A stretch of DNA of 64,000 nucleotides from Neodiprion pinetum (GCF_021155775.2 NC_060232.1:4657257-4721256); one strand, 5' to 3'; counted from the first letter of the stretch, positions 39,118 through 52,100 are shown. The notes: generated by a model not told the origin, from the sequence alone. Made by a program: numbers and translations.

Positions 39118-40034
39118 TTAAGGGGACCCGGTGGTCTAGAAATTTCAAAAAATCGATTTTTTTTTTTTCGATATTTCGAAAGTATAGTATCTTAAGAATA
39201 TACTGTGAAATTTTCATGCGAAAATTCCCAATGTTATAGCTTCTACAGCCCATTCCAGGTAGAGAGCGGTCCGCCCGCTCCTAACGGGTTCAGCACTCGG
39301 AGCGCGGCAGCTTTCCGACCCTTCTCCGCATTTTACCTTTACATTTGTAACCGAATACAATATAATCCCTTCGGAATACAAACGTTCCGAAGGAATCCTC
39401 TATGGTGCCGGAATCGCGGATTAACTGTAAGTATTTAAAATTTGCTCAATTTTTGAAAATATCTGTACCTCAAACTTTAAACTCATTTATCTCGAAACGA
39501 CTTTTTTCGGCACTGCGGGGGTGAAAATAAAAAAACTATTCAACCGAATGACTTGAAATTTGGATATGTTGTTCACAACATGTATGGCTATCGTCGGAAC
39601 TAGAATCATAATTTTATTTAAATAATTTCCTATTGTTTACACTAAAAAACTAGAGAAAAAAACTTGATTTTACGAACTTTTTTTTTCAACGCCCGCCATT
39701 TTGTCAATTTTCAATTTTTTCGATTTGTTCTAGTTCCGACCATAACTGCACTCTTTCTGATTAAGAATGTCTTTGAATTTTTTGTTTCTGATGAGTAGAA
39801 GTCTCGAAATCACCTCCGCAGTCCGGATCCGATTTTTCGAGAGGGTCATCTTTAGCGGCATTTTTATAATAATAAATATTGTTTTTAAAAGGAAAAAAAA
39901 ATTTTTTTGTATGATTAATAAACGTAGTAATTAGCTCGAAAAGTTAGAACATCGTTTTTTTTATTTTTAATAGCAAAAAAAAAATCGTGAAAATAGGTGT
40001 CATTTTCGTGCGCTAGACCACCGGGTCCCCTTAA
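39118..40034. mobile_element. TTAA-flanked non-autonomous DNA transposon (909 bp) with perfect 18-bp TIRs
   Basis: The left end GGGGACCCGGTGGTCTAG (39122-39139) and the right end CTAGACCACCGGGTCCCC (40013-40030) are perfect inverted repeats. Both are flanked by TTAA (39118-39121 and 40031-40034), a target-site duplication. The 909-bp body is AT-rich with poly(A/T) runs and no transposase frame. TTAA duplications are typical of piggyBac-like elements, but the termini are not the usual CCY start, so the superfamily is left open. Confidence 0.85.
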
Positions 40035-40157
40035 GAGGCATCCGGTTTTCTCACCGGTCACTAAACCGAGCTAATAAGTATTACATTGAAATAGGATAGA
40101 GGCAGTAATAAGAGCCAATTTGTCGTAATATTGTTGGTAAGAAATCTTTCAACCGAA

Positions 40158-40253
40158 TTAAGGAGTTATACCTAGTCAGGAGGCCGAAAACAGCGAATTC
40201 ATATTCGTAGCAAAATCATTTTTGAAAAATCACGACTAGGTATAACCTCTTAA
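40158..40253. mobile_element. Short TTAA-flanked MITE (88 bp) with imperfect TIRs
   Basis: TTAA (40158-40161) is followed by GGAGTTATACCTAGTC. The other end is GACTAGGTATAACCTC followed by TTAA (40250-40253). The TIRs match at 14 of 16 positions. The repeat similarity extends weakly outward on both flanks (CTTTCA... and ...TGAAAG), so the element may be larger or inserted in a palindrome. Confidence 0.65.
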
Positions 40254-43139
40254 GAATCCGTAGATGAAAGACGAATATTTTTCACCGAGACTCGAAGCGA
40301 AATTAGAGAAGCGTCTTATCGTTAGACTTTGGAAATCGGTTTCGCGTACTCTCGGATTTCGTTATTATTCCCGTAATTGAAAACGCGTTGTAAACGTTTA
40401 TTAGATGATTTTTAATCCGACACCCCTTAGACGCTTGTCGAGGTAACTTGTGCGGCAAGTGTTATCGCCTTCGAGTGCAGTTTGAATTCACTCTTGCATC
40501 ATCTGAGTGGGGGATAGACAGAGAAGGGGAGAACCACGTGGATACGTGATTGGGATTAGGATTTGTTTCCGCAGGCCGTAATTCGCTTCGTGCACCTGTA
40601 TTATACGTATATGCGTATATTGTATAACCTAGTCTGTAACGCGATTTCGGACCAACGTCGTAAAGACAAGAACACGAAAGGTGGCAACATTGACCGTAGT
40701 AAAAATTTTTATTTGACGAATAAAAAAAGATAAAACAACAATCGCAAATCCGAATCTCGTTTTTCTTTTTAGTCATCGACCTTTGCATGTGAATGAAGTT
40801 ATATACGATTTAAAAAAAAAATCGCTCAATTTTTTCTTTCAGGAATTTTACGCAACCTCCTCGCCATTATGTTTTATTCGTTGTTAAATCTTCCTTAAAT
40901 ATTTTTCACACTTTCCCCATGTCAATATATAATTACTATCGTCATTGTCGATCAAATCAGTCGTCTTTCATTTGTGATTTTATTTGTTATTTGTCTATCG
41001 TGATTTTTTACGGCTAAAAACCGATGGGCATGTGCCTGCAACCGCTGCGAAAAGCGGTGTATAAAGTCGATGGCGAAGTGTCGATAGTCATGACGTAATA
41101 ATCGCAAGGTTATAACAGCAGCGGGAAAATCGCGCGAAAGCAATGATGAGGGGGGGGGGGGGAGGGATAGGGATGCAGGCGGCTGTAAATGCGACGTTCT
41201 TATTCGGAAGGAATAAAGTTATTCTTGATCTGTCATTTGAATAATCCGTCTGGCGAATTACTCGCGTGTTTCACTGTGCATATTTTTTTACCGACATTCC
41301 ATCCCCTTTTTTTTTCATTTCTATCGTACAATTTTTAGGCATTTTTCCGTTTCTCTCGGGACTTGTTATTGCAGGAAATGTTTTTACGACTCGTTAATGC
41401 GATTTGCTTTGTATAGAGTTATTTTTTAACATTGATATGAAGAATTGATGCGAAATTATTTATTATTAGTTAGGCGAATACCTACGGGAGATAAACGCAA
41501 TAGTTTCGTTTCTTGACGTATTGGTGCTCAAATTAGCGGGAAAAGATTTTGGAGAATTGATTTTACGGAAAAATGTTCACGGCCTCCAAAACGGCTGTTT
41601 ATTTTTTGTCACAGTTTCGACTGATTTTAAAAATCGCTAAAATCGATTGACGATAATTTTTCGGGAGAAAATGATTGCGATTCACTGTCGTCAAATATTC
41701 TCAACTTCAAGCTCCCTTCGTAGCCTGTAAGGTATAATTTTCGTTGGTTACGAATCCGGAAATGAAGAAAAAAGGAGAAAACTGATGTAAGATCGTCCAA
41801 TCGTACGTGTTAAATGAAATTTTTCCTGGAGCGATTATTTTATCGAGACGGTTCGAGATTGTGCGCACATATATTTCTGAGTCATATAATGCGTCGGAGT
41901 GGGGGAAGGGCACCGATGTAACAACATGCTGAAAACAAAGCGCGATTGCAGCTTCCAAAGTGAGAAACAGGAAAAAGTTGGCAAGGCGATAAAACGAAGA
42001 ATAAAAACGTCTTTGCAGAACTTTTTTTTATAAAATTCGTACTCTCCGCGCGAGAAACGAAATCTACTTTGCAAGAAATCAAAACTCATCATTTGATTCG
42101 TGATATGTACTCCACGTACGTACGTACGAGGCGCACATACGACTCGTATAAACGCGCGAAGCACAGGTCCGTTTTAGGCTGACGATTAGATTAGCCAGTA
42201 ATAGACTCGGCCATCGTCAACGTATCGTATCGCATCGCCTGCCGATACGTATGCATACTCGTATATACGGTATACGCAATCAAACTTCCATACGTCGTAC
42301 ATGTATAATGAAACTGCGCACTCGAACGATCCTCGAGAGCGACAGGTAGAGTACGTATACGATGTCATGTATATATTTACACGTGTATTTCGTAGGCACG
42401 TGGCATCGAGTTGTAGGATGATGGCGGATTGAAAAAATTAGTATATACATAAACACGCGTGCGTTACGAATGTAGCGAATGCACGTATAAGCATAGGCTT
42501 GCACTTTTATTCCGTCGACTTCACCGACTTCATCGTGCCTATATTGGTACCTCTCGGTCGGTAAGGATGTGTAATCCGTGGACATTGAATTGCCGGTTGA
42601 GCAGGGATAAGCTCGATTCACTTGTACGTTGCAGCAGGTCGTTTCGTTTTTCTCTTCTTCTTTGAGGGGAATTTCGGACGAAATCTGAGACATGTTTTGG
42701 GGGAATAATAGAGATTCGGTTACGTTGAGATTTTCTTTTCTTTTTCATGCGTTTTGGTTTGCTTTCGTGGCGTCGGAACGTTAAAGTTCATTGGATTGAC
42801 GAGCATGGGGAACGATCGACTATTTCAACGAAAGTTCAGGATTTATCGCAAGCTCATTGCGGTTCGTTAATCGTCTACAATCGATGATCACTGTCGTACG
42901 TAGTTAGTAAAAAAAAAAAAATGATAGTTTTAAAACTAACCGTCAAGCGGACCCGATTTATTGTAAATCTTCGTCGTACATTGATAAGTGAAAATTGCTG
43001 ACAATTAGTCAATCCTGACGATATGGCTATTCGACATCAAGTTCAAACCACATCTCATCAAGATCTAAATCAATTAAACCAATAAAATTATCTCAAGCTG
43101 AGCATTCCATGCCAGCAGATCCTGGTAGACAATAGTCGT
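40254..43139. other. Non-coding stretch
   Basis: No supported exon. A 12-base G run sits at 41150-41161. The 137-codon minus-strand frame at 42280-42693 has no recognisable domain or flanking splice logic. Confidence 0.4.
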
Positions 43140-43740
43140 CGTCCTAGCTATACCTGCAGGATAACGAACGGACGACGGGACGGAGAAAAGTGGCGCAAAG
43201 GAGGAAGAGGGAGAAGAAAAAGAAGAAGAAGAAGCCCTGCAACGATAAGGTTGCGGAACGAAGGGAAGTGAGTGGATAAGGGTGTGTCAGTGCAGCCGGG
43301 GAGCAAAGTGGCAAGTTGTTAGAGCGTGGCAGCGGACGAGGAGCTCCACCTACTCTTCTCGCGCAGTTCATCGACTCGTTCGTGTGCCTTCTTCACCAAC
43401 ACCAGCTTCTGCTTCTGCTTCTGCTTCTGCTTCTGCTTCTTCTTCTTCTTTCATTCGGCGCAGCGCTGCTGGCGGGGTTTTCGGGTTTGGATTGGGATTA
43501 GGATTGCGGAGTGATCCGCAAGGGGCGGAAAGGTCGGAGGTTGCGGATAGGGGCGCGCGCAGGGTTGCCAATAGTTCTTGCGATTCGGTTTCTCTCTCCT
43601 TCTCTTTAGGTATCTTCTGCGGCATTCTTTTGATTTTTCATCCCCCTCTCCTCCACCACCAAACTCCCCCCTTTCACTCTCGCTTTCTCGTGAGCCAGCC
43701 GCCCTCTATTTTTTCCCTGCCTTTTTCCCCCGTCGTGAAT
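43140..43740. promoter_or_regulatory. Small GC-rich island with a (TTCTGC)n tract
   Basis: GC-rich and CpG-containing, with a (CTTCTG)n hexamer repeat at 43405-43446 and a reiterated GGATT(G/A) block at 43490-43505. It could be a promoter or regulatory island. No gene start is supported. Confidence 0.25.
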
Positions 43741-44235
43741 GGCGTTCCGGGGTGCAAGCAAGTTGGAAGTTTTTTTATTTTTCCTTTATTTCTCTTTTCG
43801 ATTTCCCTCCGCGATTTCCTGGGAATATTCTACACTCGCCCTGCCTCGCAGGCCAGCTCGATTCCTTGTACGGATATGGTTCTATGTATATCACTTCTTA
43901 CTTCCTAAACCCGCAACGGCCATCAAAGATGATCCAAATCGTGCACGAAATGAAAACCGAATTGTCTGTATTCGTCGCGTAGAATTTTAATTTTAGAATT
44001 GAATATATGTATCGACTGAAAAACTTGGTTGTGGGAATTTGTACAGGGGACAAATATACGGTATTATTAAAATACTGTCGATAGCTCGAGGCGCGTTAAA
44101 CTCTTTGTAATGTAGGTGCGTCCTTCGACCTGCACCGCACCAAGGGAAACGATGGTTTTGTCTCTGGCTATCTCTTTGTCCCTCTCTCTTTATCTCTTCT
44201 TAATTTTTTTTCCCCCTTCCCTCGTCTCTGTTTAC

Positions 44236-44276
<41 letters not shown>

Positions 44277-45020
44277 TCTCGCTCTTTCTACCTTCCCCCT
44301 CCCTAACTCGCTCTCACTTTGACCAGTGACAGGCGCCTGAAACGTGTTTGACGAAAAGTAGGTACACGGTTATATTCTCCAGTACAAACGCGTGTACCTA
44401 CCTACCTACCTGCACAGCGCCCGTGGCCGTTCTGTTTCACATTCCACGTTGACTACCTGTATACCTCTGTGTACGTATAATGTACACTACGTTGAAGGTA
44501 CACACCGATCCTGCACAGACTGCCTTATAGATCCGTGCACCTACCTCCACGCTCTATACCCACGACAGTTTCTCAACCGAAACCCATTGCCCGGAGAACC
44601 TCCAGGGATGGAAAACAGATGGAATTTAGCCCGCGCCTTGGAAGAGGAATGGGAAAAAGAAAAAAAAAAAGAAAAGGATAAATGGAGAATAGAAGAAAAG
44701 AGAAAAAGAAAAAGAAGAACCTTCGAGCCCCAAACTGGACTGTGAGACTCCCATCGATATCGTACCAACAAACCAATACAAAATCTTCCATCCTCTCGTA
44801 CTACACATTTTTCCTAAACTTGATCCACGCGCGCAGCTTCTATCATTGGACATGACGATCGATTTTGCACGTTTGCAAAATCTTTGCATTGTTCTCTCTA
44901 CGAGGCGTTAATTGATGTGACGTTTAACGAATCTACGTCGAGCGAAGAGGTTTAACGTAATCGTAAAATCTGTCTGTCTGTCTGTCAGTTTGCACAGGCA
45001 CCGACTATCGACTTCGTCTC

Positions 45021-45048
45021 ACGTTACGTTACGTTACGTTACGTTACG
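45021..45048 (+). repeat. (ACGTT)n pentanucleotide microsatellite
   Basis: Five full ACGTT units followed by a partial one. Each unit contains ACGT, so the tract is locally rich in short palindromes. Confidence 0.85.
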
Positions 45049-45549
45049 TCAGTCGCTCACAACGAAAGGGAGAAAATGGTGGATAAGAAAAGGCGATGCC
45101 ACCAAGGCACCATCGACGTGGTCGCTGGCGGTGGGAACGATCTCTGTCCTGGGACTTTAAGTTCTTTTGAAAGCCACCCATATATACTTAACCGCTAACT
45201 CGTCTCTGCAGACACAAAGTGTTGAGCCTTGGGAACTGAGACATTCTATACCAACTCCATGCTCTGTGTGTTACACGTATTATTATGGTTCTAAATTCCC
45301 ATTCTCAATCGGGGGAATTCCCCGTCAAAGAGAACCACCGCCGCATTATACGTGCTTGCACATGTATACGTATACAGCTGTTCTCCCGTATAATACGCGG
45401 CCGGATTACAGGTTGATGATCGTATCTCTCGATCATATCGAAATTAATCCAATGTTTGTTAAATATTTTATGGATTTAATAAATGAAGCCGCAAAATAAC
45501 AGTAATAATAATAAAGATAATAATAATAGTTATGGGATAACGAATTACT

Positions 45550-45756
45550 TACAGTAGAACCTGAGTCCTTTCAACCACCCCGGAAGTTCGCGACCTCTAT
45601 ACTTACTTGGTTTCTTTTCATGCGCGCGGTGAATTGCGGGTAATTTTATATCCCCGATACCCGACAGCTTCTTTACCCACAGCGGCGCCGCTATGTCTTT
45701 CGAATCGAGCCATATTCGAAGCCACGGACGGTGAAAATTATACAGGTTCTACCGTA
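45550..45756. mobile_element. pogo/Tigger-like MITE (203 bp) with TA target site
   Basis: TA then CAGTAGAACCTG (45552-45563) at the left, and CAGGTTCTACCG then TA (45743-45756) at the right. The TIRs match at 11 of 12 positions. The CAGTNGAACCT end and TA duplication are the hallmark of pogo/Tigger-group Tc1-mariner elements (established knowledge). The body is non-coding. Confidence 0.7.
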
Positions 45757-48446
45757 AGTTGGTGATCGTTACTGGTTCGCGGCGTAAGATATCTATATAA
45801 AAGCGTTTAACGATGCATTTATTTATACCGAAATTTGGATAAACGCTTGTCGTGGAATCTGATTCTCGTGTTTTGATATTTCAGAAACTGGTTATAGGCC
45901 AGACACAATTCGTGGTCAACATCTCGAGTGACACAGCAGAAGCAGCAGCAGGTTTTAATGATAAAGAGATCGGTCCGCGACGTAGATTCTTCAATTCCCG
46001 GATTAAAAATTTTTCAGGTAAATTTATTCCTCGTACATAGGAAGCGTTGCCTTGACCTATAAAATCGGCCGGCTTCAAACGGCCAAACAAGCAACAAAAG
46101 AGAGAAAGAAAAGAAAAATGCAACGATTTTGCGTTCTCGCTGTTTGTTTTTTTGTTTAATTTTTTTTTTCTTTCTCTCTTTCTGCACTTTAATGACGTCA
46201 ACTAGACTGCATTTCCAAGGAGCTAAGTCATCCACAGCATCCGTGTCAAATACCCGCGCATTGCATCGCGCTTTTATATGCATACCTAAACGAGGACACG
46301 TGCAGATATTATACGAAAATAATTATACGCGCGGAGAAAGGAGAAACACTGCACTGCACCTCGCCAGACTTTGCTTGCACCGGTTTCGGATCGGCGACAA
46401 AGGGATTATTATCGAGGAGGACGGAACGAAGCTTCGAGGCCGCCGACGCGACGATACGCCTGCTGCCAGGGAATTGCGAATCTCCTCCGATGATTGAACT
46501 ATTCGCATTGTTCCAATGGTTGGCGGTCACGTAGCTGCATACCGTTAACGATACTGCAATGAAATAGCAGCACTTTCAACGACTGGAACCACACGTTCTC
46601 GGTTCGGCGGGTAGACTGAAAAATTTCATTCAATACCATCGACGCTGCGGAATCGGTGTAATTTCCTCCTATAACTTATACTTTAATACAATGCTCGAAC
46701 GATTTTGCGGTTCTTTCAAAGTAGTTTAACAGAGGTATAGGTCAAGTTTGCCCGTTCTGTCGTTAATTTACTGTCTATAGATTTTTTTTTTTTTTTTTAG
46801 CGTAACGTCAATTCTTCTATACAGCAGTTTTTCTCCCCCTCTTCGTATGAGAAAGGCATTCTTCTCGCGGTGAATAATAAGACAGGTGCAATTGTTCGTA
46901 TGCACTGTAACGACTGTCCAGCGCGTTGAACCGATTACACCGTAAACAAGCGTATCGATGTACCTACACACGTACGTTATAACTGCATGAAAACTGCAGC
47001 AGCAGGTATAAGGGGAAAGAGAAAACGATAAACAACATTGTTTATCGCAGTATGAGCTACAATGACACTGATAATGATGACGGAATATTACCGTAGTTGA
47101 TCGAAACTCACCCAACGCGATATATAACTAGCGATATAAAAAAGAAGATAGCGATCGATCAGCTGAAAACGAAAAGGGCACTGAAACCGCGACTCTTGTC
47201 ATCGATCGATTACGACAGAATCGAAGAGTCACTCGTGTCGTCGACCCTGAGCCTTTGCTGTATTGTACATAAGTAGGTATACAATAATGTGTTGGTTAGG
47301 GTCGTTCATTTTATAATTGTTTTCTTTTCAACTTACCACTAGTGAAATTTGGGACAAATTCTGAAAAACAAATTGTCGTAAAACCTGGAGGAAGTAGAGG
47401 AAAATATTCAGATGTCGCTACCAATTATTGTAATATTTTTTATTTATTTTTACGTGTACATCTTACGGATTTACATATATATAATATTAGTTTATGTTTT
47501 TCGTATCGCGGTGAAATTGCTCATTGTTCATCAAAATCAGCACTGAAAATGAAATAGGGACATTAAGGTGATGCGCTAGTTCTCTTTCGGTAGCAAAAAC
47601 TGTTATCCAGATTTCTTCGAGACGATTGATCTTTCGGGTAAAAGTCGAGAACAGCCAAATGCGGAATTGTTAGGCGTAGTTTGCCGTTGATGGTGAACGA
47701 TTAATTGGAGCACGATACGAAAAAAATAAATTAATGTATATACAAGTCCGTAAGGTGTAAACATAAAAATAAGTAAAGAATATTACAGTAATTGGTAGCT
47801 TCCTCTAAATATTTTCCTACCTCCTCCACGTCTTACAACTTTTTTTTTCAGCATTTATCACAAACTTTTCGAGTGGTACCTTAAAAAAAAAAAAAAGAAA
47901 CAGTTATACAATGAACCACCCTAGCGTTGGTATATAACCGATATTGTGCAGAGTTGCGTAGAGTAACAGCCGTGCAAACCGATCGTGGTTAATTATTTGT
48001 AAGCGAATCGCAAACGCGTGATAGTAGATACTGTTAGAAATTTTTCACCCGCTTGTCTCTAAAACGGCAAAAGATCACCGTCCGCGGTTCAAACGGAGTT
48101 ATCTCCGGTAAAAAATGAAAACCTAAAAAAAATATTTTTTAAATTAAAAAACAAATACAAAATGAGGATAGAAAGAGGAGCGGAAGATGAGAAGGCGGGG
48201 GAGGGAGGACGAGGACGCCGTGCGTGCGTTCGTCCAGACCAGACCAGACCAGACTTGGTAGATTATTCTTGGCTTGTGAGATGGTATTGGTGCAGAGATC
48301 GACCCGACGTATAGAAATACTCATTCTAATCATAGGAAATTCCTTTAACAGAGAGGGGCGAAGAAAAGGAGGCTTCTGCAGCCGCTGATGCCGATGCTGG
48401 GCGTTGCTGCGGCACTGCACTGCGCTGCTTCTGCTGTTGCCGCAGC

Positions 48447-48485
48447 ATCCATCCGTCCATCCATCCATCCATCCATCCATCCATC
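48447..48485 (+). repeat. (CCAT)n microsatellite
   Basis: Tetranucleotide CCAT units with one CCGT interruption. In the reverse frame they read WMDGWMDG, which is not a real protein. Confidence 0.9.
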
Positions 48486-48522
48486 CCTCTCCCCCAGAAT
48501 TTCACCAGGAGTCGAAAGGCTC

Positions 48523-48553
<31 letters not shown>

Positions 48554-49849
48554 TAGCTGCTGTAGCTGCCGCTGGTTACCTACAGCTTGTTCGCCGCTGT
48601 CGACAGGGCGCAGCGCTATAAATATCAACCCCATTTTCTCCTCTATATACGCACTCCGGCATCTCTCCCGGTCTCTCGTATTTACCCTACAATATAAATA
48701 CTTGTATACAGACGGATATGCGTGTATATATATATATATATGTATACGTACGTTTATGCACACACACACACACACGTGCATGTACCACACAAGAGCGAGC
48801 GGAGTGTTCCGTATGGAACTCGACGTACTCGCGTTATGTGTGTATTTATACATGTATACTATATGTAACAAGCCACCATACCGTACATATATTGAAAATA
48901 GCTGCATGCTGCAAAATAACTGAAATAACCGTAAAGGCCGATGATCCCGTGTGCCAGCCACTTCCTGGAAGTACATTTCACCGATTTCACATCGAGAATC
49001 GCCTCCGCTCTTGTACCTTCGTAAGCCGCACACCGCAGCCTCCATCTCCATCTCCATCTCCTCCTCCACCTCCTTCTCCTCGTCCTTGTTTTCCTCTTCC
49101 TTCTCTTAACCCTGTCTGTCTGCTTACCTTCCTACCCGACAACACCTACCTGCGCGAAAGTGTCGCGGTGTGTCACGCGCTCTTCGACGTGCTCTGAGAG
49201 GTTTGCCTAGTACCTGTCTGTCTCTACATCTATAGATAGGTATACTCCCGGTCACAACGCTCGATCGCTCAATCGAGACCAGAACGATCTTTCACTTTAC
49301 GCTTCCGCCAAATTATATCAACGTAGTTACAACTACGTTTTGAGAACAAAATTTAGTGGACTAGACAGTGCTCGTGCATTCGATATTTCGTTGATTTATC
49401 AATTCGGAAATTCCGCAATCGTGCGGTAGGTTTTTTTTTTCCTTTTGCGGTTCGTTCCTTGTATCGCGATTCAATTTGTCGCACGACGCGTAGAAGTTGA
49501 TCTCGGATTGCTTTCGAAGCGTCGCGGGGTTAAAGAAGAGAAGCACAGGGGTGCGGGTTATTTGTTTCGTCCATGTTTGAGTATAGGGAGAGGCCGGATT
49601 TTGTACGATATACCTACGTGTGTATAACCGAGTTGCAGCAAGTAGCTGCTGCTCGGCCGCATCAGCATCACGGGATCGGGATGGGAACGTGCGGAGGCAC
49701 GAGGTGAAGGGGCAGGGGGGGCAAAGGGGGCAGGGTCGCGGGGCAGGCCAACCACCGTCATCCTCGAACAAAGTCGTGCATTGTGGCCGGGTCTGGGAAT
49801 GGATAAGTGATAATAACAACAGTATGAATTTTTGGAATACTTTATAAAG

Positions 49850-50470
49850 TCGGTACGGCGGGGGCGGGAGGAGCGGGAGAGCGGCGGCGGGTGGGTGCGG
49901 GGAGGGGGGGGGCTTCGAGAGGGGGAAAAGGGGGTAAACGAACGAACGAATGAACGAATGAACGAACGAAGGAACAAGTCGGCGGGAGAGGAGGAGTGGA
50001 AGAAAAAATGAGAAGAGGAAAGGAAAAGAAGACGCGAACGCCTTGGTAGAGAGAGACGGAGGCGGCGGCGGCGGCGGAAAGCGGACGAGGACGAAGGCGA
50101 TGAGGCGAGGGTGGTGGGGGCGAGTAGTCGGACGGAACCGCCTAAGTGAAGCCAAGTGAAGTCGGAGGGGCGGTGGGGACGCGGTGGCATTGACCCCGTA
50201 TAGTAAGTAAAGTAATGTGAACTGAACTGAACTAACGCCGAAGTAAAGGTCCTCCATCGGATATTGTTCCGTCGATCTTTCTCGCCGTAGCACCGTTCTA
50301 CCGCATCGCGAGTAGAAGAGCAGCCCGCTGATACGGCGAGGAGGGACGAACTGACGACGTTGATGGGGAAACGGAGAGAGGAAGAGAGAAAGAGAGCGGA
50401 ATCAGAGTGGAGAAAAGAAGAAACTGAACGGTGGAAGAAGGGGGTGGGGGGAGGGGGGGGGGGGGGGGGG
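49850..50470 (+). repeat. Polypurine tract ending in an 18-base G run
   Basis: The plus strand is almost entirely G and A over large parts of this block. It includes (AACG)n-type repeats near 49937-49970, a (GGC)n run at 50062-50077, and GGGG runs ending in 18 consecutive Gs at 50453-50470. This is a good candidate for triplex or G-quadruplex DNA. Confidence 0.75.
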
Positions 50471-50600
50471 TAGGCGAGAATGGGGTAAAAGAAGGTCATC
50501 CACCATGCGCAAAATGCGTTTACAGGTATTACACACGAAATGCACATGAGGACGGGATGCGTGTATATGCGTGTCACACGTTACCGACTACCTACAGGGT

Positions 50601-51500
50601 GTTCTTCTCCGTTCAATGATCGATCCTCTGTTTTACCGATCTTGACGCAAGAAAATAACGCGAAATCTATCGCTCGTTATGTGCAGATTTGTTTTTTCTT
50701 TTTTACTCACAAATTTATAGATGTATAGAATTTCGATCGAAACGTCACAGGTCTTGGGATAAACTGTACAATTCGAGAAAGCATGATTTTTATACCGATT
50801 ATTATCGACGCGTTACCGACCGATATTGTCGATGGTAAAACAGGACGATATACAGGACATTCGTTATCTCGGAATATCCTCGCGTTTTTTTTTTGTTCGT
50901 GGTCGCTTAATAATATTCGTTGAATTGCCTTTTGATTTTCGAAATGTATAATTGATTCGTTGTGTCTCTGGCTCCTCTATATTTTATATAAATGAATAAA
51001 ATTTAAGGGTTGTTTGAAGTACATTCTCTACGACAGGTATAGACAAAATGAATGGGACAGCTAATTATTTATATCCACGATTTATTCGTCCTGGCGTATA
51101 ACTATAATCAGAATAACTTTGAGCATCGGTGTACCAACACACGGCGTACAGCTTGACGTTCAAATGCCTGCGTTCAATGCAGCATTGAAACAATATTTAC
51201 GTCTTTACATACACACCTTAAATGTGTACATTGAGTAGTTTGCGTTTGGTTCACGGAAGTGACGTTAATTTGTCCTCATGATAATCAAGTACATGGTCCG
51301 CTACTGCATGATGCTACGTTTGCATCGAATTTATTAAAACCTCATTATTCGGCGTTCGATCGACATGACAATGCAAGTATTGACATCCAACGCCGTGCTA
51401 TTTCATTTTCTAACGAAACGCGGAATTTCGGAGTAAAATGAATGGTACAAATTGGGTCCGGATTATCGTTAATCGTCGGTGAAACGCGCGACATAGCTGA
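50601..51500. other. Non-coding AT-rich stretch
   Basis: Nothing recognised. The sequence returns to an AT-rich composition between two GC-rich islands. Confidence 0.4.
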
Positions 51501-52100
51501 CTCGATTTTTGGGCCTCCGTGCCGCGGGGCGATCGTAATAATCGTGAATAACGCCGAGCGGCGTCTACGGTTCTTCTTCTGTCGCCCGTCACGTGGGGCC
51601 TTGTGGGCCCGGATCGTCGGAGGCGCGGTGGGTTTCGCTGTCCCGTGGCACGCGCTTCGGTGCCCTCGGCGTGTACGAGTCGTCGACTAAGAACCGGGGG
51701 AAGAAGGAAGAAGCGAAGCGGCGAGAGCTGAGAGCTGAGAGCTGAGAGCTGAGCTGAGCTGAGCTGAGCTTGAGCTGCGCTGCGCTGCGCGTCTCGACTG
51801 TACAGCTATACTCTGCTCGACTCGCCAACTTGGTAGTCCAAAGTCTAAACTATAGGCGAGAGAGTTCCTGAGATTCCTTTGTTTGTGGGAGGGAATTCAA
51901 CTTTGAGCTAATCGACCGCGTGCTACGGCAGAACGATGCGACGCGCGGAGAGGAGAGGAGTGGAGAGAGAGGAGGAATGAAGAGGAGAGAGGAGAGACGA
52001 CGCTCTACCCTGCAGCCACCATTCTCTTGAGATCTGGCCAGGCCGAGTCAACGATCGCGTTGCTCCGCTTGCCGGTAAATCTTCTTATACCTACCTTGTA
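51500..52100 (+). promoter_or_regulatory. GC-rich island with a stepwise repeat and an exon-like donor
   Basis: (GAGAGCT)n changes into (GAGCT)n and then (GCGCT)n at 51724-51789. A GAGGA-rich part follows. At about 52074 the GC-rich run ends in CTTGCCG/GTAAATC, a plausible donor, after which the sequence turns AT-rich. This would fit a non-coding first exon on the plus strand, but no partner exon was found. Confidence 0.3.

Larger units (their letters stand above)
43741..48119. other. Non-coding stretch with microsatellites
   Basis: No supported exon. It contains (CT)n at 44241-44269, a purine-rich AAAAAG tract at 44650-44715, (ACGTT)n at 45021-45048, (TAA)n-rich sequence at 45500-45530 and the pogo-like MITE at 45552. 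Confidence 0.4.
48120..50600. promoter_or_regulatory. GC- and purine-rich island with microsatellites
   Basis: It holds (CAGAC)n at 48236-48256, (CCAT)n at 48447-48485, (CTG)n at 48523-48580, (TA)n and (CA)n near 48726-48775, and a polypurine block at 49850-50470. The long minus-strand frames (up to 339 codons) are Pro/Ser/Leu-rich translations of purine repeats. I see no protein family in them. A TSS is possible but unproven. Confidence 0.3.

Noticed and set aside
42280..42693. 137-codon minus-strand frame of mixed composition
   Set aside because: No motif recognised, no conserved neighbours, and tetranucleotide-rich DNA around it. A homology search would decide.
48447..48485. CCAT tandem repeats as a possible CRISPR-like array
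   Set aside because: There are no spacers, the units are 4 bases, and the context is eukaryotic. It is a microsatellite.
49361..50577. Two overlapping minus-strand frames of 310 and 339 codons
   Set aside because: Pro/Ser/Leu-rich by-products of the polypurine tract; no family, no splice logic.
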